20,627 nucleotides of DNA, from assembly GCA_038318455.1 (NCBI GenBank), contig JBBQCF010000014.1, positions 1 through 20,627 on the forward strand. Direction: 5' to 3'. This document shows, piece by piece, positions 15,434 to 20,627 of the stretch (position 1 is its first letter; the number at the start of each line of letters is the position of its first letter). The translations under genes were made by a program, and so were the position numbers. Source of the DNA: UBA12068 sp038318455 (lineage in GTDB: Bacteria; Patescibacteriota; Minisyncoccia; Moranbacterales; GWC2-37-73). The notes beneath the pieces were generated by a model. It did no database searches and had not been told where the DNA came from. It saw only the letters and a program-made list of their open reading frames with translations.

Positions 15434-18133
15434 CTAAATTTCTCCCCAGTTGTCTCCAATTTTTGCGTCGACTACAAGTGGGACTCGCAGGGGATGAACA
15501 TTCTCCATGGCGAGTTTTAGTTTTTTGGCGGCTTCTTCGGCTTTTTCATTTTTAACTTCCAGAATAATTTCATCATGAATCTGTAGGATCATTTGCACAT
15601 CCTTGTCGTCAGCAAAAGCCTGGGCTGTTTTAATCATAGCTAATTTCATGAGGTCTGCTGCCAAGCCTTGTATTGGCATGTTGATGGCCATACGTTCAGC
15701 TCCTGCGGCCACTTGAAAATTGGGAGAGTTTATTTCGTGCAAATTTCGTCGTCTGCCAAGCAGCGTCTGGACATATCCATTAATGCGTGCAAACTCGCGA
15801 GTTTCTTTCATGTAAGTGGCCACTCCAGAAAATTTTTCCATATAGGCGTCAATAAATTTTTGTGCATCTTCGCGGGTAATTCCAGCTGATTGTGAAAATC
15901 CAAAAGCACTTACGCCATATATGATGCCAAAATTAAGAGCTTTGGCGCCAGAGCGCATTTTTTCAGTGACCTGTGAGATGGTCACTTTGTTTATTTCAGC
16001 CGCAGTAATTTTGTGAATATCATCTCCGCGATGAAAAGCTTCAATTAATCTTTTGTCATTGCTGACATGGGCCACACAGCGCAGATCAATTTGGGAATAA
16101 TCAGCACTAACCAATTTGTAACCCTCTTTAGCAGTAAAGGCAGTGCGCAGAAGTTGTCCCAATTCTGTTTTAATTGGAATGTTTTGCAAATTTGGTTCAG
16201 TTGAAGAAAGTCTGCCAGTAGCAGTCACTGCCTGATTGAAGGTGGTGTGAATGCGAGAATTTTTATCAACAAGTTTTGGAATCGAATCTAAATAAGTTGT
16301 TTTTAATTTGAAAAGTTCACGATATTCTTCAACTTTGGCAATAATCTTATGCTGCTCGCGAAGTTTTTCAAGTTCAGCAGAAGCAGTGGAAAGACCTTTT
16401 TTGGTTTTCTTGATGTTGAAAGTAGAAAGTCCCATGGTGACAAAAAGAATTTCAGAGAGCTGCGAGGGGGAATTGATATTAAATTCTTTGCCAGCCATTT
16501 CATAAATTGATTTTTCAAGATTTTTGATGGTACCAGTAATTTTTTCAGAAATTCCCTTGAAAATAAAAGTATTGAGTTCAACGCCAGTCAGTTCCATGTT
16601 GGCTAGAATTTCCAAAAGAGGCATTTCCATGTCATGAAAAATATTTTCCACTGTACCATCGGTCAAATCTGCCGTCTTTTGCTCCTCGCTTATTTTTTCA
16701 ATGCTTTTTTCTAGGGAAGCTTTGAGCTTGAGAGCATAATCAGCTTTTTGGCAAATAATATTGATGGCACTTTTTTCTTCTTCAGGATCTGCAACCAAAG
16801 AAAGTTGTCCTTTGGATTTTTTTTCAAAAATAATTTCTTCTCCCAGCTCGGAAAAAATAATTTTTTCAAAATCAAGTTTTTCTCCGGGATTAAGAACATA
16901 AGCTCCAAGCAGAGTGTCAAATGAAATTCCTCCCAAAGTTATTTTTTCAGCAAAAAGCTGCTTGTAAATGCTTTTTAAATCCCAGCCAACTTTTTTAATT
17001 TCAGCATTTTCTAGAATCTTTTTTAGTTCATCAGAAAAAATGTCAGCATTTGGAAAAAATGTGGCGCGCCCTGCTTTCCAAGAAATTGCAATTCCACTCA
17101 ATTTTCCTTCTTGCATTTCAGTTGCAAGAGAGATTTCCTTGGCATCAGAAAATTCAGCCAAGAGTTCCGTAGCATTTTCTTTCGTTGCAATTGAATATTT
17201 GAAATCCTTCACTCCATTTGATTTTTCAATATTTTTTTCAAGGTCACTTCCATTTTCATTTCCTGGTAATCTCTTGATGAGGCTGAAAAAATTTAATTCC
17301 GAAAAAAGTTTCACGATGGTTTCGCGATCAAAATCTTTGAGAATTGCTTTTTCAAGTTCAAGTTCCACCGGAGCATCAAGTGAAATGGTAGCCAAGTCTT
17401 GACTAAGATAGGCTTGAGCACGGTCACGTACCAATTTGTCTTTCACTGCACCTTTAATTTCCTCAATGTTTTCATACACGCCATCAAGAGTTTGATATTT
17501 TTGCAAGAGCGTGACTGCGGTTTTTTCTCCAATGCCTTTCACGCCTGGGATGTTGTCAGATGGATCGCCGCGCAGTGCCTTGTAGTTAATGATCTGATCG
17601 GGATTAAGTCCATAGCGCGCAAAAACTTTGTCGCTGTCATACATAATTGAATCACTAAGTCCTCGGCGCATCGTGTAGACGCTTGTGGTGTCATTAACCA
17701 ATTGCAAAGTATCCATATCGCCAGTCACAATGATTGTTTCAATGTCTTCGCCAAGTTTTTTTATTTGAGTTGAAATTGTTCCAATCACATCGTCAGCTTC
17801 AAACCCCGCCATTTCATAGATTGGAATGTTAAAAGCCTGCACAACTTCTTTGACGCGGGGGATTTGAGCGTATAGTTCATCATCTCCTTTGACGCGGGTG
17901 GCCTTATATTCTTCAAATTTTTCATGGCGAAAAGTTTTGCCAGCCAAATCGAAAGAGCACGCGACATAGTCGGGCTTAAATTCGCTAATTACGCTAAGCA
18001 GGGTTGAAGAAAATCCATACACCGCATTGACCAACTCACCTTTTTTGGTTGTAAATGGCGGCAGTGCATGATATGCCCGATGAATGATGGCGTTTCCATC
18101 GATGAGGATGAGTTTTTTTGGAGTATTTTTCAT
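15434..18133 (-). CDS. polA: DNA polymerase I
   Basis: 899 residues from ATG 18133, chosen because MKNTPKKLILIDGNAIIHRA is the usual Pol I start; a TTG at 18169 would add 12 unlikely residues. The N-terminal 5' nuclease spans 1-290 (FEADDVIG, GDMDTLQLV at 138-146, GDPSDNIPGVKGIGEKTA at 189-206). The middle 3'-5' exonuclease-like domain has lost acidic residues: the DxE site reads LATEM (Ala337 replaces Asp) and the later motif reads GWDLKSIY without the usual KYD. Proofreading is therefore probably absent, as in Taq and Bacillus Pol I. In the polymerase domain, motif A is DYSQIDLR (Asp683 where IELR has Glu), motif B is KALNFGIIYG at 731-740 and motif C is HDE at 853-855. It works in repair and RNA-primer removal. 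It lies 36 bp after the trmB-like gene. Confidence 0.97.
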   Translation of the reverse strand: MKNTPKKLILIDGNAIIHRAYHALPPFTTKKGELVNAVYGFSSTLLSVISEFKPDYVACSFDLAGKTFRHEKFEEYKATRVKGDDELYAQIPRVKEVVQAFNIPIYEMAGFEADDVIGTISTQIKKLGEDIETIIVTGDMDTLQLVNDTTSVYTMRRGLSDSIMYDSDKVFARYGLNPDQIINYKALRGDPSDNIPGVKGIGEKTAVTLLQKYQTLDGVYENIEEIKGAVKDKLVRDRAQAYLSQDLATISLDAPVELELEKAILKDFDRETIVKLFSELNFFSLIKRLPGNENGSDLEKNIEKSNGVKDFKYSIATKENATELLAEFSDAKEISLATEMQEGKLSGIAISWKAGRATFFPNADIFSDELKKILENAEIKKVGWDLKSIYKQLFAEKITLGGISFDTLLGAYVLNPGEKLDFEKIIFSELGEEIIFEKKSKGQLSLVADPEEEKSAINIICQKADYALKLKASLEKSIEKISEEQKTADLTDGTVENIFHDMEMPLLEILANMELTGVELNTFIFKGISEKITGTIKNLEKSIYEMAGKEFNINSPSQLSEILFVTMGLSTFNIKKTKKGLSTASAELEKLREQHKIIAKVEEYRELFKLKTTYLDSIPKLVDKNSRIHTTFNQAVTATGRLSSTEPNLQNIPIKTELGQLLRTAFTAKEGYKLVSADYSQIDLRCVAHVSNDKRLIEAFHRGDDIHKITAAEINKVTISQVTEKMRSGAKALNFGIIYGVSAFGFSQSAGITREDAQKFIDAYMEKFSGVATYMKETREFARINGYVQTLLGRRRNLHEINSPNFQVAAGAERMAINMPIQGLAADLMKLAMIKTAQAFADDKDVQMILQIHDEIILEVKNEKAEEAAKKLKLAMENVHPLRVPLVVDAKIGDNWGEI

Positions 18134-18169
18134 AGTTTTTAAGTATAAGTCAAGAATAAAATAATGCAA

Positions 18170-18907
18170 CTATTTTTTAAAAATCCCATCCGTTTCCCAG
18201 AGAATTTCGAATATTGATTTAAAAATATCAACCATGGCTGGAACTTCAACCACAATTGCGAGGACTTGCGTATTAGGGCCTATAATTAAAATTTTATCAT
18301 CGTAAATATCGATAGTGCTTTTGAATGAATACTTTTCGGGGAGATATTTAAATTCACGCTTAAGTGTTTTGTCTGTAGGATTAACTTTTACTGAATCGCT
18401 AGAAAGAATTAATCTAGTTTTGATATTTCTTTTGGCTCTTTGCTTTCGGTAGTTTATAAAAAAATCATTATCGATATTTTCCCAGTTAGCAGTACTGCCA
18501 ATAGCACAATATTGTTTGTTTTTGTATTCATCCAAAATTTGATTATAAAATTGCTCTAGCTCATTTTTTGTTTCGATAAAACGCAGGCCAATCAAGGCAG
18601 CATGTTTTTTTTCAAGCGATTCTAAGTTGGGAATAAGATCGTTCAATGCTTGCAATTTCTTTTCAAAAATATTGCTAAGCTTCTTAGGTTTTATTGGGCG
18701 ATAATATCTCGTGTTGGACTGGAAATATAAAGATGCCAGACCTTTATGGGTCAATGATCTTAGGATAGGGTAGGAAGTAGTTCTTTTTATACACATTTCC
18801 TTTGCTACAGCACTAGCATGAGAGCCTCCAAGCCTAAGCAGAGCTACATAGGCAGAAGCTTCCTGTTCATTAAGGCCAAGATTACTCAAGGCTTCAAAAT
18901 TACTCAT
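18170..18907 (-). CDS. TrmB-family transcriptional regulator
   Basis: 245 residues. Residues 5-72 form a winged helix of the TrmB type (ALSNLGLNEQEASAYVALLR, then SHASAVAKEMCIKRTTSYPILRSL and a wing YFQSNTRYYRPIKP). A coiled-coil-like helix spans about 75-100, typical of dimerisation. The C-terminal part (about 105-245) resembles the effector domain of TrmB/PLD-like regulators (ELEQFYNQILDEY, YCAIGSTANWENID, RLILSSD, KILIIGPN, VVEVPAMVDIFKSIFEILW). The ligand is unknown. It has a perfect-consensus promoter (18954-18982) with an adjoining inverted repeat, suggesting autoregulation and control of the divergent small genes. polA follows after 36 bp and may be read from the same promoter. Confidence 0.85.
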   Translation of the reverse strand: MSNFEALSNLGLNEQEASAYVALLRLGGSHASAVAKEMCIKRTTSYPILRSLTHKGLASLYFQSNTRYYRPIKPKKLSNIFEKKLQALNDLIPNLESLEKKHAALIGLRFIETKNELEQFYNQILDEYKNKQYCAIGSTANWENIDNDFFINYRKQRAKRNIKTRLILSSDSVKVNPTDKTLKREFKYLPEKYSFKSTIDIYDDKILIIGPNTQVLAIVVEVPAMVDIFKSIFEILWETDGIFKK

Positions 18908-18953
18908 ATTTTAGTATGTCAAAATTTATCAACACTAAATAACTTATATTATA

Positions 18954-18982
18954 ATTATAGCTTATATAAAACAAAATGTCAA
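18954..18982 (-). promoter_or_regulatory. Perfect-consensus sigma70-type promoter of the trmB-like gene
   Basis: On the minus strand TTGACA (18977-18982), 17-bp spacer, TATAAT (18954-18959): all twelve bases match consensus with ideal spacing. Transcription would start near 18947, giving a leader of about 40 nt before ATG 18907. A promoter this strong on a regulator suggests it is held down by a repressor. Confidence 0.85.
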
Positions 18983-19006
18983 TAATTAAGGTAAAATATT
19001 ATTGAC
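18978..19006. promoter_or_regulatory. Inverted repeat spanning two divergent -35 boxes (putative operator)
   Basis: GTCAATAAT (18978-18986) and ATTATTGAC (18998-19006) are perfectly complementary, with an 11-bp centre. Each arm contains most of one of the two divergent -35 hexamers and extends four bases beyond it. A dimer bound here would cover both promoters. The neighbouring TrmB-like regulator is the natural candidate; this is inference. Confidence 0.55.
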
Positions 19007-19030
19007 TTTTTTCTTATTTTAGAGTATACT
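19002..19030 (+). promoter_or_regulatory. Strong sigma70-type promoter of the two-small-gene unit
   Basis: TTGACT (19002-19007), 17-bp spacer, TATACT (19025-19030): ten of twelve consensus bases at ideal spacing. The expected start at about 19037 coincides with the first base of the outer leader stem. Confidence 0.8.
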
Positions 19031-19036
19031 ACGTTG

Positions 19037-19170
19037 TTAAGATGACTTATCCAAAAGGATTTCACTTAGCAAGTACATTGAAAATTAATCATCTTAAGCA
19101 AACCCCACAATGACACGGAGCTTTCGCTTAGCGAGGCACGATTACAGAATGTGAGAAAAGGGAATTAGTC
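19037..19170 (+). ncRNA. Structured 5' leader RNA with a repeated CTTAGC hairpin motif
   Basis: An untranslated leader of about 134 nt between the promoter and ATG 19171. TTAAGATGA (19037-19045) pairs with TCATCTTAA (19089-19097). Inside that stem are a small hairpin ATCC-AAAA-GGAT (19049-19060) and a second stem TTTCA/TGAAA (19060-19064/19079-19083) enclosing CTT-AGC-AAG, so a three-way junction can be drawn. The motif TTTCRCTTAGCRAG occurs twice (19060-19073 and 19122-19135), and each copy is preceded by ATGAC and GGA. The second copy can form CTT-AGC-GAG with a G-U pair. A Shine-Dalgarno AAGGGA (19158-19163) follows. It could be a riboswitch, a protein-binding leader or a released small RNA; no known class is recognised. 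Confidence 0.5.
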
Positions 19171-19413
19171 ATGAATGTAAATTGCCTGTGTGAACTGGTT
19201 AAAGAAGTTTCAGAGATTCAAGAAAGAATAAGGATTGAGTTAACCTGTGACCAAAAGTACATTTATGTTAATAAGATTTATTTTGAAAACATAAATTCTG
19301 GCAGAGATCGTGTCTTAGCGGTTATGAGCACAATTAAGAGGGAGGACGGTCATCGCAGTAGATTTGAGGAAGAGCTTGAGCGTATGCTGGAATCATTACA
19401 CTTTGACATCTAG
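19171..19413 (+). CDS. Small protein of unknown function (80 aa)
   Basis: Starts MNVNCLCELVKEVSEIQERI and ends RFEEELERMLESLHFDI. It is charged, without a signal peptide or membrane segment, and looks like a helix-strand-strand-helix cytoplasmic protein. There are three cysteines (Cys5, Cys7, Cys27), of which CLC lies near the N-terminus. The start has a good Shine-Dalgarno (AAGGGA, about 8 bases upstream), in contrast to most genes in the window. The frame is bounded by the structured leader upstream and a long hairpin 7 bp after its stop codon, and is the first gene of a two-gene unit. I do not recognise a family. The regular promoter/SD/stop arrangement makes it very likely a real gene. 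Confidence 0.75.
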   Translation: MNVNCLCELVKEVSEIQERIRIELTCDQKYIYVNKIYFENINSGRDRVLAVMSTIKREDGHRSRFEEELERMLESLHFDI

Positions 19414-19420
19414 CTTACTA

Positions 19421-19450
19421 GGCAAGGAAAATAATCGTATTTTCCTTGCC
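19421..19450 (+). promoter_or_regulatory. Perfect 13-bp intercistronic hairpin
   Basis: GGCAAGGAAAATA (19421-19433) pairs perfectly with its complement (19438-19450) around an ATCG loop. It begins 7 bp after the first small gene. The sequence after it (TCTCTCATTG) is not a U-tract, so it is more likely an mRNA-stabilising or processing element, or a partial attenuator, than a simple terminator. Confidence 0.75.
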
Positions 19451-19490
19451 TCTCTCATTGAATTCATCATTGTGGTGGATTCATGGGAGA
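19451..19490 (+). promoter_or_regulatory. Second, abutting intercistronic hairpin
   Basis: TCTCTCAT (19451-19458), one bulged T, GAATTCATC (19460-19468), loop ATTGT, GGTGGATTC (19474-19482), ATGGGAGA (19483-19490). All 17 positions pair, four of them G-U. It starts on the base after the first hairpin ends. The G-U pairs are all arranged so that the RNA form on the plus strand is the stable one, supporting an RNA role in this transcript. Confidence 0.55.
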
Positions 19491-19543
19491 AAAGCACTTT
19501 CCAAGCCAATAGTCGACGGACTTAAAACGTAAAGGAGTGAAGT

Positions 19544-19774
19544 ATGTTATTTAGAGATCTGTTTCTTGGGAATAAGTTTATTGTTATAGGCGAACTAAAT
19601 TCAAAAGAAACATTTGTTTTAATTAAGCTTCATCACAGTGTGGTTGCATTTGAAACAGCAAAAAATGTAAGCTCTTTGGAAATAGAAGAAATTCATTCGG
19701 AAAATGCAGTAGTAGAATTTAATGGAAAGCTCATGCTGATTGAAGAAGATTGTGAGGTCATCAAGCTTAGATGA
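19544..19774 (+). CDS. Small protein of unknown function (76 aa), FxDLxxGxKF start
   Basis: Starts MLFRDLFLGNKFIVIGEL and ends LMLIEEDCEVIKLR. The alternating hydrophobic pattern predicts a small all-beta domain (about six strands) with no membrane segment. The opening F-x-D-L-x-x-G-x-K-F followed by short strands and an acidic end resembles many small single-domain proteins I associate with Patescibacteria and phages, but I cannot name a family. It has the best Shine-Dalgarno in the window (AAAGGAG at 19531-19537, 6 bases before the ATG), implying strong translation. It follows the first small gene after 130 bp filled with two hairpins, and a terminator lies about 65 bp downstream. Confidence 0.8.
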   Translation: MLFRDLFLGNKFIVIGELNSKETFVLIKLHHSVVAFETAKNVSSLEIEEIHSENAVVEFNGKLMLIEEDCEVIKLR

Positions 19775-19787
19775 GTTAATTTGGCAA

Positions 19788-19807
19788 GAGAAATGAATCT
19801 ATTTCTC
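19788..19807 (+). other. Short hairpin before the terminator
   Basis: GAGAAAT (19788-19794) and ATTTCTC (19801-19807) form a perfect 7-bp stem with loop GAATCT, 13 bp after the stop codon of the second small gene. Not followed by a U-tract; probably a 3'-end stabilising structure. Confidence 0.45.
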
Positions 19808-19839
19808 ATTCTACTAAAGTCGGTCACTAAAAAAACCTC

Positions 19840-19864
19840 AAAGAGCTTGACCAGCTCTTTTTTT
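19840..19864 (+). terminator. Rho-independent terminator of the small-gene unit
   Basis: AAAGAGCT (19840-19847), loop TGACC, AGCTCTTT (19853-19860), with the T-run continuing to 19864 (seven T). A standard intrinsic terminator that ends the transcript starting near 19037 and separates it from the RhuM gene. Confidence 0.88.
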
Positions 19865-19935
19865 CATGTCTTAGTGGCAGGTAAGCTTTTGCAAAAAAAG
19901 TTATGCACAAGCCAGAATATTGCAGTGGTATGATA

Positions 19936-19959
19936 ATAGTGTTAAGATAACACTATAAT
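19936..19959 (+). promoter_or_regulatory. -10 box overlapped by a perfect 9-bp dyad, upstream of the RhuM gene
   Basis: ATAGTGTTA (19936-19944), AGA, TAACACTAT (19948-19956): a perfect inverted repeat. A consensus TATAAT (19954-19959) starts inside its right arm, so a bound protein would block RNA polymerase. No good -35 is present (TGATAA at 19931-19936 by spacing), consistent with a weak or activator-dependent promoter. The RhuM ATG lies 17 bases after the -10 box. Confidence 0.5.
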
Positions 19960-19975
19960 AAATAAAAATAAAATT

Positions 19976-20627
19976 ATGAAAAAAGAACTAAATAACAAAA
20001 TTATTATCTATAGTTCAGAAGATGGAAAAACTGAAATTGAGGTTAATGTGGAGGGTGAAACAGTTTGGCTCACGCAAAGACAAATGGCCGAGTTATTCGA
20101 TAAGGATAGAAAAACTATCACAGAGCACATACAAAATGTCTTTAAAGAGGGCGAATTAGAGGAAAAATCAGTATGCCGGAAATCCCAGCATACTGCCAAG
20201 GACGGAAAAATATATATTGTCAATTTTTATAATCTCGACGTTATTATCTCTGTCGGTTATCGAGTTAAATCTTTGCGTGGCACACAGTTTCGCATTTGGG
20301 CGACTCAAAAACTCAAGGAATATATGATTAAGGGTTTTGTGATGGATGATGAGAGGTTGGCTGAAGGTGGAGTGAAAAAATCATATTTTGAAGAATGGGA
20401 AGAACGAATTAGAAAGATTAGAACTTCTGAAGCAAATTTCTATCAAAAGATGCGAGATGTTTTTGCTACTAGTGTGGACTATAATCCGAAAACAGATTAT
20501 GCTCAGCAATTTTTCGCCACCGTGCAAAATAAGTTTCATTTTGCAATCACAGGACTGACTGCTTCGGAAATAATAACTTCTAGAATCGATAATACGAAAA
20601 ATAATCTGGGCTTGACCAATTGGAAAG
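19976..20627 (+). CDS. RhuM-family protein, 3' end outside the window
   Basis: The first 217 residues, frame open to the window end. Family landmarks of virulence protein RhuM are an N-terminal KIIIYSSEDGKTEIEVNVEG, then TVWLTQRQMAELFDKDRKTI (a helix-turn-helix-like segment), HIQNVFKEGEL, KIYIVNFYNLDVIISVGYRV, RGTQFRIWATQKLKEYMIKG, and the helical region after KSYFEEWEERIRKIRTSE leading to TDYAQQFFATVQNK. The founding RhuM is encoded on a Salmonella pathogenicity island; homologues are widespread in accessory regions, often near restriction or toxin-antitoxin genes, and have no established biochemical activity. The expected length is about 330 residues, so roughly a third is missing by truncation, not mutation. 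No Shine-Dalgarno is seen in the A-rich leader. Confidence 0.85.
   Translation, partial: MKKELNNKIIIYSSEDGKTEIEVNVEGETVWLTQRQMAELFDKDRKTITEHIQNVFKEGELEEKSVCRKSQHTAKDGKIYIVNFYNLDVIISVGYRVKSLRGTQFRIWATQKLKEYMIKGFVMDDERLAEGGVKKSYFEEWEERIRKIRTSEANFYQKMRDVFATSVDYNPKTDYAQQFFATVQNKFHFAITGLTASEIITSRIDNTKNNLGLTNWK

Noticed and set aside
16968..17402. 144-codon open frame on the plus strand opposite polA
   Set aside because: Ser/Phe-rich reverse image of the Lys/Glu-rich PolA sequence, no ribosome site, and polA is intact on the other strand.
18134..18169. TTG start adding 12 residues to PolA
   Set aside because: Pol I normally starts a few residues before LILIDGN; the added MHYFILDLYLKT has no family support and the TTG abuts the previous stop.
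19047..19055. TTATCCAAA, near-match to a DnaA box in the leader
   Set aside because: Better explained as part of the ATCC-AAAA-GGAT hairpin; no second box nearby.
19421..19450. Treating the 13-bp hairpin as an intrinsic terminator
   Set aside because: No U-run follows, and the second gene has no promoter of its own in the gap, so read-through is needed.
19901..19909. TTATGCACA, a match to the relaxed DnaA box
   Set aside because: Isolated, 11 kb from the origin cluster and not near a replication gene start; a single 9-mer of this degeneracy is expected by chance.
1..20627. CRISPR arrays, tRNA, rRNA or insertion sequences
   Set aside because: No regularly spaced repeats of suitable length, no cloverleaf or rRNA signatures and no transposase or terminal repeats were recognised by eye on either strand.

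Overview
The window looks like the replication-origin region of an AT-rich, compact bacterial genome, most likely a Patescibacteria/CPR (Parcubacteria-type, perhaps Moranbacteria) member. That placement is an inference. It rests on an rpmH-rnpA-yidC-jag / dnaA-dnaN origin block with short gaps and no yidD, recF, gyrB, mnmE/mnmG or parAB beside it, a DciA-type helicase-loader gene next to dnaN, DUF3048 and TrmB-like proteins, and a membrane segment ending in INPDL that resembles the VirB2/TrbC-type pilins of this group. Stop codons look standard (TAA, TAG and TGA).

Layout. (1) 1-623, plus strand: the 3' part of a membrane-anchored M15-type peptidase. (2) 631-8122, minus strand: one closely packed run read away from the origin. 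It starts with the core genes rpmH, rnpA, yidC and jag/khpB. It then passes, across a 23-bp gap, into a surface-glycan module: a Wzx-type flippase, two GT2 glycosyltransferases and two overlapping O-antigen ligase/polymerase-like membrane proteins. (3) 8123-8697: a non-coding oriC with DnaA boxes interlocked with a 14-bp palindrome and an extended -10 promoter for dnaA. (4) 8698-12206, plus strand: dnaA, dnaN, a DUF721/DciA-like gene and rpsT, ending at a strong bidirectional terminator. (5) 12275-18907, minus strand: trmB-like regulator, polA, mutM, a DUF3048 lipoprotein-like gene and holA. With dnaA, dnaN and dciA, this gathers much of the replication and repair machinery within 10 kb of the origin. 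The gaps in this run carry degenerate 7-nt repeat arrays and an AT-rich inverted repeat.

(6) 18908-19864 is the most unusual part. The trmB-like gene has a perfect-consensus promoter (TTGACA-17-TATAAT). It faces a divergent strong promoter (TTGACT-17-TATACT), and a 9-bp inverted repeat covers both -35 boxes. The divergent transcript would begin with a structured leader of about 134 nt holding two copies of a TTTCRCTTAGCRAG motif. It then carries two small unknown proteins (80 and 76 residues) separated by two abutting long hairpins, and ends at a Rho-independent terminator. (7) 19936 to the end: a RhuM-family gene, cut by the window edge, behind a -10 box overlapped by a perfect 9-bp dyad.

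No tRNA, rRNA, CRISPR array or insertion sequence was recognised.
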